Shown in pieces: positions 37,788-45,885 of a stretch of 59,762 nucleotides of DNA; the stretch's first letter is position 1; the number at the start of each line of letters is the position of its first letter. The notes beneath the pieces were generated by a model, which saw only the letters and a program-made list of their open reading frames with translations, did not search any database and was not told the DNA's origin. This DNA comes from an uncultured Bacteroidales bacterium (GTDB lineage: Bacteria > Bacteroidota > Bacteroidia > Bacteroidales > Paludibacteraceae): the NCBI GenBank assembly GCA_902774995.1, contig CACYKR010000001.1:1-59762 (forward strand), given 5' to 3'. The position numbers and the translations under genes are program-made.

Positions 37788-38903
37788 ATGGATAATAAAC
37801 CGTATATGACACCGGAAGGGTGGAAACGACCGGTTGACCCTATGCGACATCACAGAGAAACGCATTGGGACTATAAAGGACGAGGGATATACCATGTCAC
37901 TCTTGTTGTGGAGAAGCATTACCCTCTCTTCGGGCAATTGGCGGGCGATAGCCCGGAAAATGCGTATGTAGAGTTGAACTGCTTTGGCAAACAAGTGCTG
38001 GAGAAATTGCAGGATACGCCTCGTATATATGGTGAGAAAGGATATGCGGTTAAGATTCTGGCATCGCAGATCATGCCTGATCATGTGCATATCGCGATAC
38101 AAGCCTTGGAACAACTACCGAAGAGTATAGGGATGGTTATCCGCGGATTCAAAAGTGCTTGCACATCGCTTTATAAGCGTGAGTATGCAACGGGTTGTCC
38201 CGATAATGGGACAAAAGGGTATGACGAGGAAAGGAAGGAGAGAAACATCATGCAATTTTCTCGTATCTTTACGAGAACAGGGACGATATGGGAACAACGA
38301 CCGGAGCATTATCACGAGCGGATACTCCATCCTAATAGCAATATCTCTGATATGATAGCCTATATTCAGGATAATCCCAGGCGCTTGGCTCTAAAAAGAG
38401 CTCATCCGGATTTATTTAAAATACAGGAAAATATCATATATAAAGGAATGGAGATACGGGTAATGGGAAACCGGTTTTTGTTGGATAAACCGATGAAAGA
38501 GGCGTTTCATTGCTCACGAACATTAGAGCAGAAGGAGATAGAGGCTCTCCGAAATCAATGCCTCGCTAAAGCAGAGGAAGGAACCATATTTATATGTGCA
38601 GCAATATCAGAGGGAGAGACACTGATATGTCGGTCCATCCGTGAGCACGAGCTGCCGCTGATAATCATATTAGCGGAGGGATTTCCCGATGAAAAGAGCG
38701 AACATTACCCATATTTCAAACCAACCGGAGTTTATTTTGAAGCTTGTGCAGAAGGACGATTGCTACTGATCGAACCAAGTAGAGATTGGTTAGAGAGTCC
38801 GGAGATAACAAAGAAGACAGAAGCAAAGGTAGGAAACATCCCCCGCGAAAGCAAGCGATGGCGGTTTGTGGCGATGAATTATATAGCAGAGATGTTAGCC
38901 TGA
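37788..38903 (+). CDS. REP-associated tyrosine transposase (Y1/HUH) with extra C-terminal domain
   Basis: 371 residues from 37788; in-frame ATGs at 37773 and 37776 are alternatives, and the frame open to 37680 is the promoter. The HUH motif is MPDHVHIAIQ; the catalytic Tyr is probably in MIAYIQDNPRRL. RAYTs nick and move REP hairpins. Between these motifs, residues ~135-165 (CPDNGTKGYDEERKERNIMQ and after) are translated from an inserted REP-like repeat. After the Y1 domain (~210) comes a ~150-residue domain (GTIFICAAISEGE, LPLIIILAEGFPDE, CAEGRLLLIEP) that resembles Rossmann-type nucleotide-binding folds such as DprA/SLOG; that resemblance is by eye. Frame intact, so probably active or recently active. 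Confidence 0.88.
   Translation: MDNKPYMTPEGWKRPVDPMRHHRETHWDYKGRGIYHVTLVVEKHYPLFGQLAGDSPENAYVELNCFGKQVLEKLQDTPRIYGEKGYAVKILASQIMPDHVHIAIQALEQLPKSIGMVIRGFKSACTSLYKREYATGCPDNGTKGYDEERKERNIMQFSRIFTRTGTIWEQRPEHYHERILHPNSNISDMIAYIQDNPRRLALKRAHPDLFKIQENIIYKGMEIRVMGNRFLLDKPMKEAFHCSRTLEQKEIEALRNQCLAKAEEGTIFICAAISEGETLICRSIREHELPLIIILAEGFPDEKSEHYPYFKPTGVYFEACAEGRLLLIEPSRDWLESPEITKKTEAKVGNIPRESKRWRFVAMNYIAEMLA
38190..38302 (+). repeat. REP-like sequence inside the transposase gene
   Basis: Contains TTGTCCCGATAATGGGACAA and TTCTCGTATCTTTACGAGAA hairpins, and is ~95% identical by eye to 38909-39020 outside the gene. It is translated in frame. Confidence 0.85.
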
Positions 38904-39075
38904 GCATGAGCGGTTGTCCCGATGAGGGACAAAAGTGGATGACGAGGAAAGGATGGAGAGAAACATCATGCAATTTTCTCGTATCTTTACGAGAACAGGG
39001 ACGATATGGGAACAACGACCCTATCCCGATGAGGGGACAAAAATGGATGATGAGAGCAAAAAATCGACATAACAC

Positions 39076-39106
39076 TTGCGTATGTCGATTTTTTGTAGTA
39101 CCTTTG
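39076..39106 (+). promoter_or_regulatory. second copy of the REP-borne promoter, before the gene at 39136
   Basis: TTGCGTAT from 39076 and TACCTTTG at 39099-39106, 20-nt spacer. It is identical to the RAYT promoter including the enclosing inverted repeat (arms from about 39058 to 39094). Confidence 0.78.
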
Positions 39107-39135
39107 CAGCGGATTTTTAAATAATACAATATATT

Positions 39136-41145
39136 ATGCAAGACAATATACACGCGTTTCCACATACAGGAACGGCGTATAGAAGCACAATCTATACGCC
39201 GTTTACTTTGTCTGTACCTTCCGAGATAGGGATGAGCGGCAGCGGTTCTGCCGGGGAAGGAGAGGACGGCAATGCAGCTCCTCAGGGTGCGCCGCACAGG
39301 GCGCCGGTGGTGTTCGAAGAGGACGGATGGACAGAGAGCGCGGACGGATTGCAGAGCACGAAGAATAACCCGCTGACTGCCACCACGCCGGTAGGCGAGC
39401 CGTGGGTGATGCTTTTTCTGGCGATAGCGTATATCTTTCTGCGCGGCAAGCGGTTGCGCACAGCAGCCATGGTGCTGTTATTAGCGGCCATACCGGCTGC
39501 GGCTACGACAGTCCGTCTGGATATACAGAACAGCGCTGTCCGTGCGGGTGAGAAAGTGATTGTTGCGCCTACCGTGACATCTGCTCCTGAGGGGAAGTCG
39601 TTTCTATGCTGGGAGCTCTACCACGACGAGGCGTGTACCCGTCCCGTGGAGGGGGTGACTTTCTCCTCCGAAGAAGCATACTATAACAAGATCTCATTCA
39701 CCGCCCCTGCCGCCGGCAGGTATTATCTGCAGACGAAGATGCGGTCGTTGGTCTCCTGTACCGGCGAGGAGGTAGCATCGGAGAAGGAGGTATTAGAGGT
39801 CTATCCGGACGGCGCGGCGGCAGTGCTGGTACGCAGCCATCAGCGGGCAGGCGTGCAGATAGCGCTGGACGGGGAGCCGGAAGTGCCGCAGACAGTATAT
39901 GGTGTCATGCAGTTCGACAAAGAGACCATCCATAACGAAGCACTGACTGCATCGCAGCGGTATAACTATTTCATCTCTTTCCCGTTCGACGTGCGGGTGG
40001 GGGATATATCCGGTTTCGGCACCTACGGCAGACACTGGCTGATTGAGTACTATGACGGCCTAAACCGTGCGCAGAACGGCTACTGGGCGGACTCGGAGCC
40101 CAACTGGAAACGGATAACCGACACGGACTCCCTGCTGCATGCCTATCAGGGTTATCTGCTCAAGCTGAACAGTATCCGTATGGCGGCAGACCAGACAGAT
40201 ATATGGGGCGAAGGCAATGATCATCTGACACTCTATTTCCCGTCTCAAACACCGGTTCTGCTGACCCATGCCAACGAGACGATACCGGCGTTAGGCGGGA
40301 GTTACCGCTGCACGATCGACTACTCCGCTACCTTAGGTGCAGCAGGAGATCGTACGATAGATGATAGCTACTGGCGGTGTATCGGTGTGCCGGGCGAGGC
40401 GGGGTACAGTCCGGAGGGCGTAGCTTTCGTCTATCAATGCCATCCCAACGACAGCTTGGAGGTATTAGCGGTGGATAAATGGACATACGAACCGACGCAC
40501 GCCTATCTGACGCAATGCGAGGGTGCCATTGTCTGGAGAGCACCGGGGGCTGGCGTAGCAGCAAGGGGACATAATGCCGGAAGCAGCCCGGCTATACGGA
40601 TAGAACTGCGTCAGGAAGACAAAGAGAAAGACCGTACGTTTATCCGGCTGAGTGAGGACGAGAAAGTGACTGAGGGATTTGAGTTCGGTGGTGATTTGGC
40701 GAAAGAGATGAACGCCGGAGCGAATATCTATACCCTGATCGGTGCTACGCGTGCCGCCGGAAACAGTCTGCCGGAAAGCGGGCAGAAGGTGGTTGTGCCT
40801 ATAGGCGTGCAGGTAGCCGAGGCGGGAGAATATACGTTTGCCATGCCGGAGAGCGCAGCGGGGAGAAGCGTCATCTTGGCGGATCGCAGCACCGGCACGA
40901 GGACGGATCTGGCTCTCGGCAGTTATACGGCAACCGTTCCGCAAGGCTGTACAGACCGGCGTTTCTCGGTAGAGATAACGCCGCGGGCTGCTACTCCGAC
41001 GGCGGTAGGGAATGTACAAGGAGACGAGGGACAACATACAAAGACCCATAAAAAAATCGTGGACGGTGCGTTATACATCGTCCACGACGGAGAGGTCTTT
41101 GATGCCCGCGGCATCCGTATCAGAAACGGAAAGTGGCTCCGATGA
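39136..41145 (+). CDS. membrane-anchored/secreted protein paralogous to the 2256-residue protein tail
   Basis: 669 residues from 39136; 39232 (MSGSGSAGEG) is an alternative start because a 13-bp hairpin covers 39171-39203. Residues 33-110 copy the layout of the small protein from 37238, ending PVGEPWVMLFLAIAYIFLRG. A second hydrophobic segment AAMVLLLAAIPAAATTVRLD looks like the signal peptide of a formerly separate protein, so this seems a fusion. From about residue 275 to the end it aligns with the last ~390 residues of the 2256-residue protein (YFISFPFDVRVGDISGFGTY, SLLHAYQGYLLKL, ANIYTLIGATRAAGN). The tail KKIVDGALYI...VFDARGIRI is the shared C-terminal motif. It overlaps the convergent barrel gene by 26 bp. 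Confidence 0.78.
   Translation: MQDNIHAFPHTGTAYRSTIYTPFTLSVPSEIGMSGSGSAGEGEDGNAAPQGAPHRAPVVFEEDGWTESADGLQSTKNNPLTATTPVGEPWVMLFLAIAYIFLRGKRLRTAAMVLLLAAIPAAATTVRLDIQNSAVRAGEKVIVAPTVTSAPEGKSFLCWELYHDEACTRPVEGVTFSSEEAYYNKISFTAPAAGRYYLQTKMRSLVSCTGEEVASEKEVLEVYPDGAAAVLVRSHQRAGVQIALDGEPEVPQTVYGVMQFDKETIHNEALTASQRYNYFISFPFDVRVGDISGFGTYGRHWLIEYYDGLNRAQNGYWADSEPNWKRITDTDSLLHAYQGYLLKLNSIRMAADQTDIWGEGNDHLTLYFPSQTPVLLTHANETIPALGGSYRCTIDYSATLGAAGDRTIDDSYWRCIGVPGEAGYSPEGVAFVYQCHPNDSLEVLAVDKWTYEPTHAYLTQCEGAIVWRAPGAGVAARGHNAGSSPAIRIELRQEDKEKDRTFIRLSEDEKVTEGFEFGGDLAKEMNAGANIYTLIGATRAAGNSLPESGQKVVVPIGVQVAEAGEYTFAMPESAAGRSVILADRSTGTRTDLALGSYTATVPQGCTDRRFSVEITPRAATPTAVGNVQGDEGQHTKTHKKIVDGALYIVHDGEVFDARGIRIRNGKWLR
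39171..39203. repeat. 13-bp hairpin at the 5' end of the 39136 reading frame
   Basis: AACGGCGTATAGA / TCTATACGCCGTT with a 7-nt loop, then TTACTTTG. Placed between the promoter and the second in-frame ATG, it could attenuate transcription or mask a start site. Confidence 0.75.
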
Positions 41146-42922
41146 GGAAACCTATGCCGTGGTGATGGAAGCCATAGTAGATCTCGTTTTTGCGATGGAT
41201 GAAATTCTCCAGCTGCGCAAAGAGGACGAGGTTCGGCTGCGGCTCCGGCGCCAGCACCTGCGTGCCGTCCGCATTCACTTTCAGGCGTCCGGCGCTTTTG
41301 CTTTTTCCCACCCACATCTCATATTGGGCACCTAAATCCAAATCAATCATCGGTTTGAGGGTGTGCTCGGTATATGCGCTGGTAGCAGCATCCCATGCCA
41401 GCGCCTTGCGGGAACCGCTGAAACGGTTGTCCGAGAAAAGCGACCAGTGTTTGTCAATCCGTCCGTCGATACGCAGGCCCAGTTCCCAGGCAGCGCGGTC
41501 ATATACGGGTGTCTTGCCCCCCCAGATGAAATAATCGCCATTGAAGTTCACTCGTACGTAGTCACGGTAGTGGTAGTTAATCTGACCGCCTACCTTGCCG
41601 CGGTTGTAATCGGCATAGAGGAAGTCGAAGTTACCCGTTCCGTCCGCCAGCAGCACCTCCTGGTTGTTGAGCCGCGCAAAACCTCCATGGAGCTCTATCA
41701 TCAGGTCGCGGTACGGGCGGATATGGAATCCCAGTTCGGCATCCACAGGCGTGTATGCAGCAGGGTGGTGCTCGGTGATACCCGCCTGGATATAGCGGTA
41801 GCGGTTAGTCTCCATGAACTCCTGCAGGTTGCCGAAACCGTGAAAGCCCGTCACATCGGCGTAGAGCGTCATCCATTGTTTGGCGAGCTGCGCCTCGAAA
41901 TGGACGTGGGGCGAAGGAGCAAAGGAAATGTTGTCCGAGCCGGAGAGCATCTTGCCGCAACCGATATTCATATCCAGATTCACACCCACATGCAGTTGCA
42001 CTCTCCGTCCCTCCAGTGCATAATACGGCTCCAGACGGATGTTATGCCGGCTGTTGTATTGCGAGGGGGCGATGACATCCGCCAGCGAAGCGAGCTGCAT
42101 GAAGTTGTTCTGCACATAGAGGTTCGCCCCCACATGGTGGATGTCGGTATGCCAGTCGAAGAAGCCCTTGGTGCGGATCTGGTGCTCGCTTACGGCACCG
42201 GGTTTGGTGAAGAGCGCATAGCCCGTCTGGAAGAGGTACTGCACCTCCTGCCGTGCGTTCGCCTTCACGCCCATATACACCTCTGCGGTCCAGAGGGTCG
42301 TGGAGTTCTTAGGCAGCGAGGAGGAATATAGGTCTCCGTAGCGGTGGTAATAGATATTCCCGCCGTTGACGCCGAAATAGAGGTCGCAGGTAGCGAAAGT
42401 ATGGGTGAAATCCATCCCCACTTTCGTCTTGCTGAGCATCAGCGCGTGGCACCAGTCGCCCTTGTGATGCGCATAGACATCGAGGATGGAGCGTTTGCCG
42501 TCATCCAGATGGTAGCCGAAGTCGAAGAGCGTCTGCGGATGTCCCAGCCCTCCGCGTACATAGCCGTTGAACGGTGTGCCGGGCGTGAAGCGCGTAGGCT
42601 GCGAGAGCATCGGCCGGACGCTTCCCTCAGGGGTGAGGGACGCCGTATAGGTGGAGTACTCCACGGGCGCAGGTTCGATAACGGTCTCTACGACAGCCGG
42701 CTTGGTGGATATCTTGCCCGCCGACTGGATCACCGGCTGGAAATCACGCTCCACCGTAACGGACCGGTTCAAGGCACTATCCTGCTGCGCATTTACAGGA
42801 GTAAGGAATAAGGAATAAAGAGTCAGGACAAAAATGTGTTTGCTGATAGTAATTCGTCTTTTGTCTTTGAGCAAAGCGGTCTTTATTCTTTGAGCGAAGC
42901 GGTCTAATCTGTTATTCTTCAT
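41120..42922 (-). CDS. outer-membrane beta-barrel protein (TonB-receptor-like)
   Basis: 600 residues. The signal peptide core is ISKHIFVLTLYSLFLTPVNA. The first mature residues (NRSVTVERDFQPVIQSAGKI) form a conserved-looking N-terminal segment, and the rest is strand-rich with aromatic girdles and a terminal GFLIGATFRF, the C-terminal Phe typical of BAM substrates. No TonB plug is evident. It overlaps the TPR gene upstream by 11 bp, so they are one transcript and likely partners. The first ~22 residues before the signal core are translated from a duplicated GCTCAAAGA-containing repeat. Substrate unknown. Confidence 0.8.
   Translation of the reverse strand: MKNNRLDRFAQRIKTALLKDKRRITISKHIFVLTLYSLFLTPVNAQQDSALNRSVTVERDFQPVIQSAGKISTKPAVVETVIEPAPVEYSTYTASLTPEGSVRPMLSQPTRFTPGTPFNGYVRGGLGHPQTLFDFGYHLDDGKRSILDVYAHHKGDWCHALMLSKTKVGMDFTHTFATCDLYFGVNGGNIYYHRYGDLYSSSLPKNSTTLWTAEVYMGVKANARQEVQYLFQTGYALFTKPGAVSEHQIRTKGFFDWHTDIHHVGANLYVQNNFMQLASLADVIAPSQYNSRHNIRLEPYYALEGRRVQLHVGVNLDMNIGCGKMLSGSDNISFAPSPHVHFEAQLAKQWMTLYADVTGFHGFGNLQEFMETNRYRYIQAGITEHHPAAYTPVDAELGFHIRPYRDLMIELHGGFARLNNQEVLLADGTGNFDFLYADYNRGKVGGQINYHYRDYVRVNFNGDYFIWGGKTPVYDRAAWELGLRIDGRIDKHWSLFSDNRFSGSRKALAWDAATSAYTEHTLKPMIDLDLGAQYEMWVGKSKSAGRLKVNADGTQVLAPEPQPNLVLFAQLENFIHRKNEIYYGFHHHGIGFLIGATFRF
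42778..42905. repeat. tandem repeats in the barrel signal-peptide region
   Basis: Two repeats: (GGAATAA)n at about 42789-42810, encoding LYSLFL, and two copies of a GCGGTCT...TTTGAGC(A/G)AA unit at about 42857-42905, encoding the residues before the hydrophobic core. Confidence 0.75.
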
Positions 42923-45848
42923 CTTCTACCTCCTTTTCTATAGGTTTCTCCATCTCATCCAGTTCGGCGAGACGCTGGGCAATGAGGGTGGAAATATCAT
43001 CGCCGGATAGCGTATAGTTCTGCTGCAGGACGAGCAGGTACTGGCGTGCCTGGAAGAGCTCTCCGCGGGTGCGGTTGATGTCGCTCAAAAGAATCAGCGC
43101 ACGCGCGAGCCAGTATTGCTGGCGGGTGTTCATCTGAGTAAACTGCATCACTTCCGCTTCCGCCTGATCCAACTCCTTTGCCTCGTAATAACTCTGTGCA
43201 AGCAGGTATTTCGCCTCTGCGCCTTGCTCTGTACGCACGTCGTCTGCGAGGAGTTTGAGGTCCGGTTGCGCTTTCGTCCAGTTACCCATTGCTATATAAG
43301 CCTTGGCGCGGCAGTAGAGCGCTTCGGCTTTGGTCTCGTCCGTGAGCGGTTTGTCGCTCAGGATCTGTTCGGCAATGTCGATGGTAGTCTGGTTGCGTCC
43401 CAGGCGCTGGGAGCAGCGTAAGATACCGAGCCGCGCAACGCCAGTGTTCTCGGCGGTAGAAGCCAGAGCATGCATGCGGTAGAAAGCCTCCAGAGCGCAG
43501 TTGTAGTCCTCCTTGTCAAAACAGATTTCCGCTACGCGGGTGGCTGCCTCCTCCTGATAGGGGTTGGCGTCTGTTTCCGCCAGAACGCGGTAGGACTCCA
43601 GTGCCTCTGTGGTCTCGCCCATACGGTAATAGGAGTCGGCGAGGTAATAGCGCGCTACTGTGCAGTACCGTCCTCCGGCGCAGAACCGTGTGAGGTAATT
43701 GGTCAGGGTGAGCGCCGCCTTCCGGTAATCCGCCTGCATATACTGCATCTCCGCTGCGGCGTAGAGAAGGCTGTCCTCCGGCGTGGAGACGGTCATGTTG
43801 AGTTTCGCCAGGTCCTTGGTGTAAGCCATGTATTCGTTCACCTGTCCGGTCTCCACATAAAGAGCCTGCAGGGCGTCAAGGGCGGTGTACGCCTCCTCCG
43901 TAGCGGGATATTTCTCTATGGTCATGCGGTACGCCGCTATCGCCCGGTCGTTCTCGTGGAGGTTGCGGTAGAGCATAGCCCGCTCCAGCGAAGCCTTGCG
44001 AGCCAGCGGGGAGTGGGGATAGGTACTGAGCAAACGGCCATAGGTGTCGATGGCGCTGCGCTCATCGTCCATCTGGAGTTGGGCGCGGGCAGTCTCATAG
44101 GTGCCGTCATCCGCATAGTCGGATTTGGGATAGCGCTTGAGCAGGTCGCGCAGCGTCTCGATCTTCTCGGCATACTTATGCTGCAAGCCGAGGGCGTAGC
44201 TTTTCTGGAAAAGGGCATAGTCGGCTCCCAACGCCTGCAGATGGCTCACCTGACTGTAATAAGAGATGGCCTGGTTGAACTGGCGGGCGTTGAAATAGCA
44301 GTCACCGATGCGGTTGAGCGCGTCTGCGTAGGTAGGTTCGGTCGCTGCTGCTGCGTCTATGTAGGTAGAGAATGCTTCGCGCGCGTCGTTATATTTGGCT
44401 TGCGCAAAAGCGCAATACCCCTCCAGGTAACGCGCCATGACATAGTTCTGCGACCGGCGCGCATCTTCCCGTGCAAAGAAAGACGCCAGATCCTGCTCCG
44501 CCGCGCTGTAGTTTCGCAGCCGGTAGTTCGCCTCCGCCCGTACGTAGTACGCCTCGGTGGTATAGAGACCGGATTCACGGGTGTGGTTGATGACCTCCGT
44601 CATCCACTCCACCGATTGCGGTATCTTACCCTGCAGGAAATGGTCCGCGCCCAGTTGGTAGCGCAGATACTGCTTGGTCTGCAGCATCTTAGGCGTAGGA
44701 TTGCCGATCGAATCCAGTACACTGATGGCTGCGGCGTAGTTCTTGCTCTGCATCAGTGCCGAACTCAGGAGCTGGTAGATACGACTCTCGTATCGGGAGT
44801 CCGGGAAACGGTGCAGAAAATCGTTGAACGCCTTGACGGACTCGCCTAATGCGCTGGAACTCTGGTAGGTGCAGAGGGTGTAGTTGTATGCCGCCTCCTC
44901 CGTGATAGCGGGGGTGCGGTTGTAGTTCGCTGCGGCCTGAAAGGATAGTTTGGCCTGCTCCGGCTGGTTGAGCTGCAGGTAGGCGTTACCCATCGTCAGG
45001 CACGCGGACTCCGAGACGGAGTCTTTCTCCTGCTTCACCTGTTTGAGCGATTTGACGGCCGCCTCGTACTCGCCTGTCTCATACTCCGCCAGACCGAGCA
45101 TATACATATCCGTCCGGATAAGCTGCTCTTTGAGGGCGGCAGTGGCGTCCCGGTATTGGCGGAGATGTGTCTTAGCCTCCCCGTAGTTCTTTTGCGCGTA
45201 GTATATCTCCCCCAGGATGCGGTGCAACTCGGTGTTATTGGATGCGTCCGGATAAGTACGGAGGAGATTTTCCGCTCTGGCGGTCACTTCTCCGTAATTC
45301 TTCTGGGCATAATAAATCTGTACGATATAATAGGGGATGGTCTTGGAATAAGCGGCGTTGTCCTCCAGTTGCAGAAGCGCGGGCAGCGCCTCGTCGTATT
45401 TGCCCTGCTGATAGCGGCAATAGGCATAGTAATACAAGGCGCGTGTGGTGTAGCGGCTCTCGGATTTGGAGAGCTGGCCGAAATAGACCGATGCGCGTTG
45501 GTAGTCCTGCATCATGAGGTAGGCGTACCCGCGGTAGAACGAGTAATCGGTCTGGTGCGGCCGCGTCAGGGCTTTCGCCTCTACCTGCTCCAGGATCTTG
45601 AGACTCTGTTTGTAATGTCCTTTCTCCACCTGCAGCACTCCTTGCATGAAGTTGACTTCATCGGCAAAAGTAGTGTAGGGATATGCTTGCAGATACGTCT
45701 TGAGGTCGCGTTGCAGCTGCTTGTCCCGTCCGTCAAAGCGGGCTGCCAATGCGTTGTAGCGCGTCTCCATATCGCTCGTCTGGGCATAACCGCCTACCGC
45801 GCATAGAGCCAGAGCAATTGTAATTACGTAATGTCGTAATGACATCAT
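42912..45848 (-). CDS. large periplasmic TPR protein
   Basis: 978 residues. Signal peptide MMSLRHYVITIALALCAVGG followed by YAQ. The whole mature protein is tetratricopeptide-type helical repeats (for example AYLMMQDYQRASVYFGQL, RIGDCYFNARQFNQAISYYS, ADSYYRMGETTEALESYRVL), ending in an acidic tail EKPIEKEVEDEE. TPR proteins of this kind act as protein-binding scaffolds. The 11-bp overlap with the barrel gene implies a complex at the outer membrane. It starts 37 bp after potD with no visible promoter, so it may be read from the pot operon. Confidence 0.85.
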   Translation of the reverse strand: MMSLRHYVITIALALCAVGGYAQTSDMETRYNALAARFDGRDKQLQRDLKTYLQAYPYTTFADEVNFMQGVLQVEKGHYKQSLKILEQVEAKALTRPHQTDYSFYRGYAYLMMQDYQRASVYFGQLSKSESRYTTRALYYYAYCRYQQGKYDEALPALLQLEDNAAYSKTIPYYIVQIYYAQKNYGEVTARAENLLRTYPDASNNTELHRILGEIYYAQKNYGEAKTHLRQYRDATAALKEQLIRTDMYMLGLAEYETGEYEAAVKSLKQVKQEKDSVSESACLTMGNAYLQLNQPEQAKLSFQAAANYNRTPAITEEAAYNYTLCTYQSSSALGESVKAFNDFLHRFPDSRYESRIYQLLSSALMQSKNYAAAISVLDSIGNPTPKMLQTKQYLRYQLGADHFLQGKIPQSVEWMTEVINHTRESGLYTTEAYYVRAEANYRLRNYSAAEQDLASFFAREDARRSQNYVMARYLEGYCAFAQAKYNDAREAFSTYIDAAAATEPTYADALNRIGDCYFNARQFNQAISYYSQVSHLQALGADYALFQKSYALGLQHKYAEKIETLRDLLKRYPKSDYADDGTYETARAQLQMDDERSAIDTYGRLLSTYPHSPLARKASLERAMLYRNLHENDRAIAAYRMTIEKYPATEEAYTALDALQALYVETGQVNEYMAYTKDLAKLNMTVSTPEDSLLYAAAEMQYMQADYRKAALTLTNYLTRFCAGGRYCTVARYYLADSYYRMGETTEALESYRVLAETDANPYQEEAATRVAEICFDKEDYNCALEAFYRMHALASTAENTGVARLGILRCSQRLGRNQTTIDIAEQILSDKPLTDETKAEALYCRAKAYIAMGNWTKAQPDLKLLADDVRTEQGAEAKYLLAQSYYEAKELDQAEAEVMQFTQMNTRQQYWLARALILLSDINRTRGELFQARQYLLVLQQNYTLSGDDISTLIAQRLAELDEMEKPIEKEVEDEE

Positions 45849-45885
45849 AACGAATTTTGAATTCTTAATTTTTAATTTTTAATTC
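45849..45885. repeat. AT-rich tandem repeat between potD and the TPR gene
   Basis: GAATTTTGAATTCTTAATTTTTAATTTT-type words fill the 37-bp gap; they belong to the same class of degenerate short repeats seen at other gene junctions here. Confidence 0.7.

Larger units (their letters stand above)
37609..39113 (+). mobile_element. RAYT transposase with flanking REP-like repeats
   Basis: A 31-bp direct repeat (37609-37639 and 38898-38928, starting GCCTGAGCATGAGCGG) brackets the transposase gene. Five REP-like hairpins built on GTCCC...GGGAC occur at about 37624, 37745, 38193, 38912 and 39023. Copies at 37624-37716 and 39021-39112 are near-identical and both include a complete promoter. About 110 bp inside the gene (38190-38302) are repeated downstream (38909-39020). 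The right direct repeat begins within the last codons of the gene and contains its stop codon. Confidence 0.85.

Noticed and set aside
37609-38928. IS200/IS605 insertion sequence
   Set aside because: The Y1 domain, the single gene, REP hairpins on both sides and no tnpB or subterminal IS ends fit a RAYT rather than a classical insertion sequence.
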